A stretch of DNA of 64,000 nt from DATAFF01 sp036257595 (lineage in GTDB: Bacteria; Pseudomonadota; Alphaproteobacteria; Rhizobiales; Aestuariivirgaceae): contig DATAFF010000155.1 of the NCBI GenBank assembly GCA_036257595.1, positions 1-64,000 on the forward strand. Direction: 5' to 3'. How positions within the stretch are numbered: the stretch's first letter is position 1; the number at the start of each line of letters is the position of its first letter. The position numbers and the translations under genes are program-made. The notes below the pieces were generated by a model. That model did not search any database. It was not told the DNA's origin and worked only from the letters and a program-made list of their open reading frames with translations. Below, one piece after another: positions 34,842-42,236 of the stretch.

Positions 34842-34882
34842 CTCGCGATGCGGCGTTAACCAATGATAGGCTGAAGGTCACC

Positions 34883-35902
34883 ATGGAGCGGATCATGACG
34901 GCTTTCCATCAGCTGCCGCAGGAGGAGCAGATTCGTCGGCTCGAACGCGTCGCCAAGTCGGCGCTTGCCCAATACCCGTTTGCTCCCGACGCGACGTTGA
35001 GCCTGATCAACCTCTCCGAGAATGCCACCTATCGGATCGATAGCGCGGGCGAGCGCTTTGCCATGCGTGTCCACCGGGAGGGTTACCATTCCGAAAGGGC
35101 CATAGAATCGGAACTTGCCTGGGCGATGGCCTTGCGGCGGGACGGCGCTGCGGTGACCCCCGCTCCCATTCCCGGCCGCAACGGCAAGCTGATCCAAACC
35201 GTCGCTCACGAGCTCATGCCGCGCCCGCGCAATGTTGTGGCGTTCCGCTGGGAGGATGGCGTCGAACCTTCCGAGAAGGAGCACGATCTTTCGTCCCCCT
35301 TCGAGATACTCGGCGAGATCACCGCGCGCATGCATCTTCACTCCATGGCCTGGAAGCGCCCGCCGGGCTTCGAGCGCCACCGTTGGGATTTCGACACCAG
35401 CATCGGCAACAAGCCGCATTGGGGTTCGTGGCGCGATGGCATGGGGATGACGCCCGAGCGAACGGCGCTCTTTGACAGGACCGTCGGTCTGATCGGCATC
35501 CGGCTACAGAAATTCGGCCAGGAGCCGGAGCGCTTCGGGCTCATCCATTGCGACATGCGCCTCGCCAACCTTCTCATTGATGGGCAGGTGACCAAGGTCA
35601 TCGACTTCGACGATTGCGGCTTCTCCTGGCTCCTCTATGACTGCGCGACGACCGTCTCCTTCTTCGAGCATCAGCCGGAGGTTCCGCGACTGATCGACTG
35701 CTGGGTCCGTGGCTATCGGCGGGTCAAGGAATTGCCAGCCGAGGACGAGCAGGAGATTTGGACATTCGTCATGCTCCGGCGCCTGCTGCTTGTCGCGTGG
35801 ATCGGCTCCCATTCGGAGACCGATCTCGCCAAATCCATGGGCGATGAGTACACCGCCTCGACCGTCCCGCTTTGCGAGGATTACCTCAGCCGCTTTGGCT
35901 AG
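34883..35902 (+). CDS. APH-family kinase, probable 1-amino-2-propanol kinase
   Basis: 339 residues with an aminoglycoside-phosphotransferase/choline-kinase fold. N-lobe with LINLSENATYRID and RFAMRVHREGY (ATP lysine position replaced by Met/Arg context), the catalytic loop H222-C-D224-MRLANLL with N229, and the magnesium motif IDFDDCG (D241/D243). APH-type enzymes beside a class III aminotransferase and aldehyde dehydrogenase define the RMM/AAU type of microcompartment, in which this enzyme phosphorylates (S)-1-amino-2-propanol. Start ATG at 34883 with GAAGGT upstream; another ATG lies 12 bases on. It diverges from the BMC operon. Confidence 0.85.
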   Translation: MERIMTAFHQLPQEEQIRRLERVAKSALAQYPFAPDATLSLINLSENATYRIDSAGERFAMRVHREGYHSERAIESELAWAMALRRDGAAVTPAPIPGRNGKLIQTVAHELMPRPRNVVAFRWEDGVEPSEKEHDLSSPFEILGEITARMHLHSMAWKRPPGFERHRWDFDTSIGNKPHWGSWRDGMGMTPERTALFDRTVGLIGIRLQKFGQEPERFGLIHCDMRLANLLIDGQVTKVIDFDDCGFSWLLYDCATTVSFFEHQPEVPRLIDCWVRGYRRVKELPAEDEQEIWTFVMLRRLLLVAWIGSHSETDLAKSMGDEYTASTVPLCEDYLSRFG

Positions 35903-35905
35903 AGC

Positions 35906-37018
35906 ATGGGTTCCATGCCGTTGATCCCGCGGCGTTTCCCGTGTCATTATGGTCAGGAAATGGCCAGACAAAGCGCAGGGATCGAGGTTACAGGCGCTGC
36001 AGACGGTCGCGCGCCGGCCGTTCTCGCCTCCGCCGCCACCGGGATCGTCGAGAGCATCGAAAGAGAGGGTGGCGATGTCGAGGGCGTTTTTGCGTCCGCC
36101 GGCATTGCCCCGGCCATGGCCGGCTCACCCACCCTGCGACTCAGGCTTTCCTCGTTCTGCGCCCTGTTCGAGGAAGCGGCCCGCAGCACCGTCAATGACA
36201 ATTTTGGCCTGTGGTTCGGCAACGGCTTCCGCCCGCGCAGTCTCGGCATGTGGGGTTATGCTGCGGTCTCGGCCCAGACCCTGGGCTGCGCCCTCGAGAG
36301 CCTCGTCGATCTGTTCCCCCTCCACCAGGAGAGCTCGCTGATGCGGCTCTTCACAGGAAAGGACGGGCTTGGCCGTCTCGAATACCAGATCACGGCGCCG
36401 TCAATCCTTGAGCGACGCCAGGATGCCGAATTGTCACTCGGCATGTTCCTCAATGTTTTCCGCGAGTGCCTGGGCGCACGCTGGTCGCCCGAGGAGATCC
36501 ATTTCGAGCATCCGCGACCGGAGAGCTTTCGCGATCATGAGCGGGCTTTCGGCGCTCCCGTCTATTTTTCACAACCGACCAACGCAATCTTGTTTCGGCC
36601 GGAAAACCTCGCGCATCCGATGCCTGGCCGCGACCCAATCCTCATGGCAATGATGCGAGCATGCCTCGAGAGACTGGCCAGCGGACAGCCCGAGGAACCC
36701 TCATTGCTCGACCAGATCCGGACTGCAGTCCGCGCGCGATTGCCGAGCGGGCACCCGGCGCTTGAGGAAATCGCCGCCGACCTTCGTCTCCCACCATCTG
36801 CGGTGCATCGTGTCTTGGTCGAAGCCTCGCTGGTCTACAAGGATATGGTCGAGGCCACTCGCCGCGACCTTGCGTTCATGTACATGAAGCAGCGCCGATT
36901 GCCGCTGTCCGAGATCGCGCTTCTCACCGGCTATTCCGAACTGTCCGCCTTCTCGCGGGCGGTACGGCGCTGGACCGGCAAGTGCCCACGAACGCTGCGT
37001 TTGGACCTCCTGCAATAA
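35906..37018 (+). CDS. AraC-family transcriptional regulator of the BMC locus
   Basis: 370 residues from the ATG at 35906; a second ATG at 35960 (MARQSAGI) is equally plausible. The N-terminal half resembles the arabinose-binding-type domain of OruR/ArgR-like AraC regulators (LRLRLSSFCALFEEAARS, FGLWFGNGFRPRSLGMWG, HFEHPRPE). The C-terminal AraC helix-turn-helix includes LPLSEIALLTGYSELSAFSR and a final RAVRRWTGKCPRTLR. Four bases after the kinase, it is probably co-transcribed and likely controls the divergent BMC operon through the TTGACA-type half-sites, and perhaps the transporter operon too. Confidence 0.88.
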   Translation: MGSMPLIPRRFPCHYGQEMARQSAGIEVTGAADGRAPAVLASAATGIVESIEREGGDVEGVFASAGIAPAMAGSPTLRLRLSSFCALFEEAARSTVNDNFGLWFGNGFRPRSLGMWGYAAVSAQTLGCALESLVDLFPLHQESSLMRLFTGKDGLGRLEYQITAPSILERRQDAELSLGMFLNVFRECLGARWSPEEIHFEHPRPESFRDHERAFGAPVYFSQPTNAILFRPENLAHPMPGRDPILMAMMRACLERLASGQPEEPSLLDQIRTAVRARLPSGHPALEEIAADLRLPPSAVHRVLVEASLVYKDMVEATRRDLAFMYMKQRRLPLSEIALLTGYSELSAFSRAVRRWTGKCPRTLRLDLLQ

Positions 37019-37028
37019 GCCACCGTCG

Positions 37029-37799
37029 CTACATCAAGGAAAGAGCCTCGAGCGACTCGGGCAGAATTTGCCCGCCATCGACGATGATAGTCTGGCCAGT
37101 GATGTAGCCGGCCTCTTTAGAGGCAAAAAAGAGGACGGCATTGCCGATATCTGCCACCGACCCGAGCTTCTTGAGCGGGATCGATGCCGCCATGGTCTTG
37201 TGATACTCCTCGCCCAAATCCGCCAGCCCCTCGGTCACGACATTCCCCGGCAGGACTGCATTGACCGTAATGCCGTATTTCGCGAGCTCGATCGCGGCGG
37301 TGCGCATGAAGCCGAGCTGACCCGACTTGGTGGCGCCATAATGTGCCCAGCCGGGATAGCCGGTGACCGGTCCGGTGATCGACGACGTCAGGATCACGCG
37401 ACCCTGATCGGATTTCTTGAGATAGGGAAGGCATGCCTTGACCGAGAGGAACGCGCCTTTGAGATTGGTGTTCGCCACCTCGTCCCATTGCGCCGGAGTT
37501 AGATCCTCGATCTTCACCTGTGGGAAGATGCCGGCATTGGCACAGAGGATATCGATGCCGCCGAACGCCTCGGCTGCGGCCTTTGCCGCCTTCTCCATCG
37601 AAGCGAGATCGGTCACGTCTCCGGTTACCGCCCTTGCACCGTGCCCGATCTCCGTTGCCGCCCGCTTTCCCTCCTCAAGATGGCGCGAGACCACGGTGAC
37701 GCGGGCCCCGGCATCCGCCAGCGATCGGGCCATACCCTTGCCGATTCCCTTGCTGCCACCGGTGACAAACGCGCTTCGCCCTTTGATCGAGTCGAGCAT
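37029..37799 (-). CDS. SDR-family oxidoreductase, probable 1-amino-2-propanol dehydrogenase
   Basis: 256 residues. Cofactor motif TGGSKGIGKG, CANAG at the NNAG position, catalytic serine in LTSSITGP, Y-x3-K in HYGATKSG, and the end ITGQTIIVDGGQILPES. The N-terminal GGSKGIGKG and the DGGQILPES ending match my recollection of the (S)-1-amino-2-propanol dehydrogenase linked to RMM/AAU microcompartments, which interconverts aminoacetone and 1-amino-2-propanol with NAD(P). It is the last gene of the dehydratase/ABC run and converges with the AraC gene, ten bases apart. Confidence 0.85.
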   Translation of the reverse strand: MLDSIKGRSAFVTGGSKGIGKGMARSLADAGARVTVVSRHLEEGKRAATEIGHGARAVTGDVTDLASMEKAAKAAAEAFGGIDILCANAGIFPQVKIEDLTPAQWDEVANTNLKGAFLSVKACLPYLKKSDQGRVILTSSITGPVTGYPGWAHYGATKSGQLGFMRTAAIELAKYGITVNAVLPGNVVTEGLADLGEEYHKTMAASIPLKKLGSVADIGNAVLFFASKEAGYITGQTIIVDGGQILPESLEALSLM

Positions 37800-37812
37800 C
37801 GTGGAGCTCCCT

Positions 37813-38625
37813 TCATTTTTCGCTGCGCGGCAGACTGCCGCGCCGCATCAGCGTTATCAAACTCCAAAAGCCAAGCAGCAGAATGGCAGCGCCGACAGTC
37901 GACAGCGTCCCAAGCACTGGCACGCCCGGCGTGTAGCCTGCCACCATCTTGGCATAGAGATACTCCGGCACGGCGCTGTCAGCACCCGTTGTATAGAGCG
38001 ACAGCGGAAAATTGCCCCATGACAGCAGGAAAGCGAAGAGCGCACCCGAGAAAATGCCCGGGAGCAGGACGGGAAAGGTGATCTCTCGGAAAACCTGCAG
38101 CCGGGACGCCCCAAGGTCGAATGCCGCTTCTTCAAGTGCCGGATCGAAACTGTAGACCTGGATCGCAATCACGAGCGTCGCGACCGGTGCGATCCACACC
38201 AGATGTGCGAAAACGGCCGTCTTCCACGACAGCGGAAGTCCGAGGGCGTTGAACCATAGCAGCAAGGCGAGACCGAGCACCGATTGTGGAAAGAAGATCG
38301 GCAGCAATACGAGCTTCTGATAGAGCGAGCGGCCTTTCCAATCGTAGCGTGCAAAGGCGAGCGCACCGAAGAACGCCAGGATCACGGCGATCACCGTCAC
38401 CGCTGACGCGATCGCGATCGAGGTCGACAAGATCTGATGGATCTCAAAGGAGGCCAGTGTCTTGCCCCACCATTCCGTTCCCCATCGGGGAATGGGAAAG
38501 GTGAAATAGCGGCTGGCGGTCAGCGATGCCAGAGCGAGACAAACGGCCGGCACGTAAAGAAACACGATGACAGCAGCAGTCCAGGCGAGGATCAGAGAGC
38601 GCATCGCACCGCGGTCGGCCTCCAT
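37813..38625 (-). CDS. ABC transporter permease (PotC-type)
   Basis: 270 residues; six or so membrane segments starting AWTAAVIVFLYVPAVCLALA, and an EAA loop EEAAFDLGASRLQVFREI. The ATG at 38625 overlaps the stop of the PotB-type permease (TGATG); the frame upstream to 38733 lies within that gene. Together with the genes at 38625-41685 it forms an importer next to the microcompartment, probably bringing in its amine or amino-alcohol substrate. Confidence 0.88.
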   Translation of the reverse strand: MEADRGAMRSLILAWTAAVIVFLYVPAVCLALASLTASRYFTFPIPRWGTEWWGKTLASFEIHQILSTSIAIASAVTVIAVILAFFGALAFARYDWKGRSLYQKLVLLPIFFPQSVLGLALLLWFNALGLPLSWKTAVFAHLVWIAPVATLVIAIQVYSFDPALEEAAFDLGASRLQVFREITFPVLLPGIFSGALFAFLLSWGNFPLSLYTTGADSAVPEYLYAKMVAGYTPGVPVLGTLSTVGAAILLLGFWSLITLMRRGSLPRSEK

Positions 38626-39461
38626 CAGCGTTTCCCCATGATCTGATCGAGATCGAAACGTCGGAGAACCAGAATCACGAGAAAGGCGACGACAAACATC
38701 AGCAGAACTGCGAGCGCCGAGCCGAGTGGCCAATTCTGCGCATAGGTGAAAGCGATTTCGATATCGTGGACGATCGGGATGATGCGTTGCCCGCCCATCA
38801 CCTTGGCCTCAGCAATGGCACCGACTGCCAACACGAAAGTCAGCAGGAATCCAATGACAATTCCCGGCATGGCAAGCGGCAACTCGACCTCGCGGAAAAC
38901 CTGCCAGCGCGAGGCCCCAAGGTCGTAGGCTGCCTCCCGCGTTTCGTTCGGCACCATCGCGATGCCGAGCGTCATCGGGAACAGCATGAACGGAAGATAG
39001 ACATAGACCATGCCGAGAATAATCGCCGGAAGCGTGAAGAGCATGCTCGACAGCTCGATGCCGAACAATGACTTGAGTGTGCCGAGAAGGACACCATTCT
39101 TGATAAGGAACAGCACCCAACCATAAAGCCTGACATTCTCCGACACAAAAAGCGGGATGGTAAACAGAAGCGTCAGCACCATCGACCATGGTCCGGCAAG
39201 GCGCACGAGGCCATAAGCGATCGGGTAGCAGATCAAAGCCAGGATGATCGTCGTGACGACGGCAAGACCAAGCGACCACAGGAACGAGATGTAGCTCGTC
39301 GAACGAAGGATGGCGCGATAGTTTTCGAGCGTGGGCTCCTGGAACAGGCTGAAGGTGCGCTCCGGCATGAAGCTGAAGTCGATCACGGCGAGGAGCGGCG
39401 CAGCAAAGCCGATGGCAAGCAGCACCAGCATGGGCAGCGCGTTGCGCAAGCCTTGCGACAT
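38625..39461 (-). CDS. ABC transporter permease (PotB-type)
   Basis: 278 residues. First segment LPMLVLLAIGFAAPLLAVID, about six helices, and the EAA loop REAAYDLGASRWQVFREV followed by LPLAMPG. It lies three bases after the ATPase stop and overlaps the PotC-type gene. The paired EAA sequences of the two permeases are almost identical (DLGASRxQVFREx), typical of a heterodimer. Confidence 0.9.
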   Translation of the reverse strand: MSQGLRNALPMLVLLAIGFAAPLLAVIDFSFMPERTFSLFQEPTLENYRAILRSTSYISFLWSLGLAVVTTIILALICYPIAYGLVRLAGPWSMVLTLLFTIPLFVSENVRLYGWVLFLIKNGVLLGTLKSLFGIELSSMLFTLPAIILGMVYVYLPFMLFPMTLGIAMVPNETREAAYDLGASRWQVFREVELPLAMPGIVIGFLLTFVLAVGAIAEAKVMGGQRIIPIVHDIEIAFTYAQNWPLGSALAVLLMFVVAFLVILVLRRFDLDQIMGKR

Positions 39462-39464
39462 GCC

Positions 39465-40544
39465 CTAGGGTCCGACCAGGATGCTGTCCCGGCCATCCCA
39501 GCCGATCAGCACCTCCTCGTCGAGCTGGCCCTTGAAGGCCTGCTGACGCAGCTTCTCGACGACGAATACGTGGTCACCGACCCGAACTTGATATTGGATG
39601 CGCGATCCCAGCACATATTCATTGTAGAGCCGTCCGGAAAGAACATTCTCAGCCTCGGTCGGGGAGGCGAGGAAACGCATGAATTCCGGCCGGATGACCA
39701 GAAAGCCCTCACGAAAATCAGCGGGAATGGCGCCTGCCCGCAGGTCTGCCGGAACCGCACTGGATATAAGCGCATGTCCGCCGTCGAGCCTGACCGGCAG
39801 CACGTTCACATCCCCCATGAACTCCGAGACGAAGCGTGAATTCGGCGCCGTGTAGATCTCATGCGGCGTTCCGACCTGCACCAACCTCCCTGCCCGCATC
39901 ACGCCGATACGATCGCTCATCACCATTGCCTCTTCCAGGCTGTGAGTGATGTAGACGAATGTCTTGCCGGTTTCTCGATGAATGTCCTTGAGCTCCTTCT
40001 CGAGGGTCTTGCGGAGCTTGTAATCGATGGCAGAGAGCGGCTCGTCGAAGAACAGGATCTCGGGGTCGAAGGCAAGCGCCCGGGCAAGTGCGACGCGCTG
40101 GCGTTCGCCGCCGGAGCATTTCTGAACGCTTCGACCATAATAGCCTTCGGGCAACCGGAGTTGCTGCATGAGCTCCAATGCTCGGGCGCGCCGGGTCGAG
40201 CGATCGATGCCGCGGATCTTCAACGAGAACTCGATATTGTCGCCGACCGAGCGATGCGGGAACAGCGCCAGCGACTGAAACACCATGCAGGTCGGGCGCC
40301 GGTTGGCCGGGATGTCGTTGATGCGCTTGCCTCTGAGCCGGATGTCGCCGGAGCTCGCGGTCTCCATCCCGGCAAGGATGCGAACGAGCGTGGTCTTGCC
40401 GCTGCCGGACGGACCGACGATCGTGAAGAACTCCCCCTCCATGATCTTGAGGTCGATCCGGTCAACGGCGGTGAGCGGTCCAAAGACCTTGCTCACCGCC
40501 GCAAGCTCGAGAATCGGTCGCGATTCACCCTGCAGAGGCTTCAC
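39465..40544 (-). CDS. ABC transporter ATP-binding protein (PotA-type)
   Basis: 359 residues: Walker A GPSGSGKT, Q-loop VFQSLAL, signature CSGGERQR (serine preceded by cysteine rather than leucine), Walker B ILFFDEPLSAID, ITHSLEE, and a C-terminal TOBE-like region (VIRPEFMRF). The start at 40544 overlaps the 3' end of the binding-protein gene by 20 bases. It is the energiser of the importer in the microcompartment regulon. Confidence 0.9.
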   Translation of the reverse strand: MKPLQGESRPILELAAVSKVFGPLTAVDRIDLKIMEGEFFTIVGPSGSGKTTLVRILAGMETASSGDIRLRGKRINDIPANRRPTCMVFQSLALFPHRSVGDNIEFSLKIRGIDRSTRRARALELMQQLRLPEGYYGRSVQKCSGGERQRVALARALAFDPEILFFDEPLSAIDYKLRKTLEKELKDIHRETGKTFVYITHSLEEAMVMSDRIGVMRAGRLVQVGTPHEIYTAPNSRFVSEFMGDVNVLPVRLDGGHALISSAVPADLRAGAIPADFREGFLVIRPEFMRFLASPTEAENVLSGRLYNEYVLGSRIQYQVRVGDHVFVVEKLRQQAFKGQLDEEVLIGWDGRDSILVGP

Positions 40545-41685
40545 GTTTGGCAGCCGTCATGATGTCCAGAAGCTTGGCATAGTCGGGTACGATATCGTAC
40601 TCGACGGAACGCGCCATCTCCTCTTCCAGGCTGTCCCATTGAATGGCGTCGAGCTCGTCCGCCGTGAACAGCTTGAAGCAGTCGGAATTGCCCATTTGCG
40701 TGACTGGATTGAAAGTTCCTTCGGCAAAGGCGACGATATGGGCGTTCTCGGGCTTTTGCACATATTGAAGGAACTCGACGGCGAGTGGCGAAGCGTTGGG
40801 GTTGTTCACCACGGACGTGACCTCGATCCACGAGATGCCGCCCTTGCCATCCGTCAGCGGACCCTTGCTCGGCGTGACGCCGCGGATGTTCTTGTGACCG
40901 TCGGCGCGCGCCGGCGAGGCGGAATAGGTCCCGCCTGTCATATGGAAGTCGATCTCACCCGACACCAGCGCCTGGTTCATGGTCGCAATATCGCCCACGA
41001 CCTTGGCTCCCTTGAACACCCGCTTGGCGGTCTCGGTAAACTTCGCGACCTCCTGGTCGTTATGATCCTTGAACGGGTCGAAGCCGCTGATCGCGCAGAT
41101 ATTGAACACGTTCCAGTCGTCGGATTCGAGGACGCCGTATTTCTTGGCATTGGCGGGATCGTTGAACAGGTCCCAGCCTTGGTCCTCGGCGGTCTTCCGG
41201 CTTACCTTGTCGGTGTTGACCACGAAGCTGTACGGGCCAAAGCGCTGGCACATGCCGAGAAGCTCCTTGCCGCTGTCGTCCATCGCCCATTTATAGGGTG
41301 GCTTGAACGCCGGCAGCATCTTCTCGAAATAGGGCTCCATCTGCGCCCGATCGAGCGGCTTGATCAGCTTCTCGGGGTACATGATCTTGCGCGCCCAGGG
41401 ATTGTTCACATTGATCAAATCCCACACGTTGGTCTCCCCGGCCCGGAGCCGGTTGATCATCGTCGGGTCGTTGGTCAGCGACTCGGCCTTGACGGTGGCC
41501 GCATTGGCGGACCGGAACGGATCGAGGACCTGCGCGGAATTGTAACCCTCCCAGCACAGGATGTTCAGCTCCTTCTCGCGGGCGGCATAAGCAGAACGCG
41601 GAAGGCCGGATTGCGCGGCAAAGGCCGCGGCAAGCATCGCGGATGTCTGCATGAAGCCCCGGCGCGACAAGCTTTGCTTGGGCAT
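40525..41685 (-). CDS. ABC transporter substrate-binding protein (PotD-type)
   Basis: 386 residues. The ATG at 41685 has a strong AGGGAGGA ribosome-binding site. The Tat-like signal LSRRGFMQTSAMLAAAFAA ends near AYAA. The mature part opens LNILCWEGYNSAQVLDPFR with the W-E-G-Y pattern of polyamine-type binding proteins, then WDLINVNNPW and FNICAISGFDPF. A ligand with a positively charged amine is plausible. This suits delivery of 1-amino-2-propanol, aminoacetone or a polyamine to the microcompartment, but the ligand cannot be read from sequence. Confidence 0.88.
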   Translation of the reverse strand: MPKQSLSRRGFMQTSAMLAAAFAAQSGLPRSAYAAREKELNILCWEGYNSAQVLDPFRSANAATVKAESLTNDPTMINRLRAGETNVWDLINVNNPWARKIMYPEKLIKPLDRAQMEPYFEKMLPAFKPPYKWAMDDSGKELLGMCQRFGPYSFVVNTDKVSRKTAEDQGWDLFNDPANAKKYGVLESDDWNVFNICAISGFDPFKDHNDQEVAKFTETAKRVFKGAKVVGDIATMNQALVSGEIDFHMTGGTYSASPARADGHKNIRGVTPSKGPLTDGKGGISWIEVTSVVNNPNASPLAVEFLQYVQKPENAHIVAFAEGTFNPVTQMGNSDCFKLFTADELDAIQWDSLEEEMARSVEYDIVPDYAKLLDIMTAAKREASAG

Positions 41686-41762
41686 TTGTTTCCTCCCTAA
41701 AGGCACCTCTTGGCGGGAACAGGGTGCCCCGCCACCACCTTAACGTCAATCCGGGCGACCTA

Positions 41763-41791
41763 TTTGACCTCGAGGAACCTGGATTTGACCT
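41763..41791. promoter_or_regulatory. TTTGACCT direct repeat, 21 bp apart, upstream of the importer
   Basis: TTTGACCT at 41763-41770 and 41784-41791, exactly 21 bp apart, in the 122-bp gap between the dehydratase small-subunit gene and the binding-protein gene. Spacing and TTGAC core match the half-sites in the BMC divergent promoter at 34775 and 34796. This suggests control by the same AraC-type regulator and an internal promoter for the importer. Confidence 0.4.
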
Positions 41792-41807
41792 GATAGCCGG
41801 AAAATCG

Positions 41808-42236
41808 TCAGTAGCGACCCATATAGAGGCCTCGGCGGCGATAGACCTCGGCAGCCTCCTCGAGGAAGTCGGCAAGCTTGAACGTGCCATATGTTTCGCG
41901 CAACAGCTTCGCAGCGGAAATCAGCTCGGCTTCGCTTTTCGCCCGTCCAGGTCGCAGCAGCTCGTAAATCTCCATGATCACCCGTTGCGGCAGCGCCGCC
42001 ATCTCGGCTGCCCTCTCGAGATTGAGCGCAAGAGTCGGGCGGCCGGCGGCGCGAGAGATCTCGGCCTGGCGAGACAGGGACTGCGGGGTAATCCTCAGAT
42101 CCTCCATGGCGATCTCGCCGGCGACGACCCTCTCAAGCGTAAGCTCGTCGAGGCTCAGGCCGCGGGCCCCTCGCACTTCGCCAGGGCAGGTTTCAGCGAG
42201 CGGATAGTCGGGAATGCCAAAGGGGCGCGTGGTCAC
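41808..42236 (-). CDS. B12-dependent diol/glycerol dehydratase small subunit
   Basis: 142 residues, PduE/DhaB3-like: DYPLAETCPGEV near the start, GLSLDELTLERVVAGEI, MEDLRITPQSLSRQAEISRA, LNLERAAEMAALPQRVIMEI, YELLRPGRAKSEAEL, and the end EEAAEVYRRRGLY. Compared with PduE it lacks the N-terminal helix that precedes DYPLA and is thought to help target the enzyme to the compartment. The start overlaps the stop of the fused large/medium subunit (ATGA). It would form the (alpha-beta fusion/gamma) dehydratase complex. Confidence 0.92.
   Translation of the reverse strand: MTTRPFGIPDYPLAETCPGEVRGARGLSLDELTLERVVAGEIAMEDLRITPQSLSRQAEISRAAGRPTLALNLERAAEMAALPQRVIMEIYELLRPGRAKSEAELISAAKLLRETYGTFKLADFLEEAAEVYRRRGLYMGRY

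Noticed and set aside
33364..34866. 500-codon plus-strand open frame
   Set aside because: Opposite the class III PLP enzyme and aldehyde dehydrogenase; histidine/arginine-rich shadow translation.
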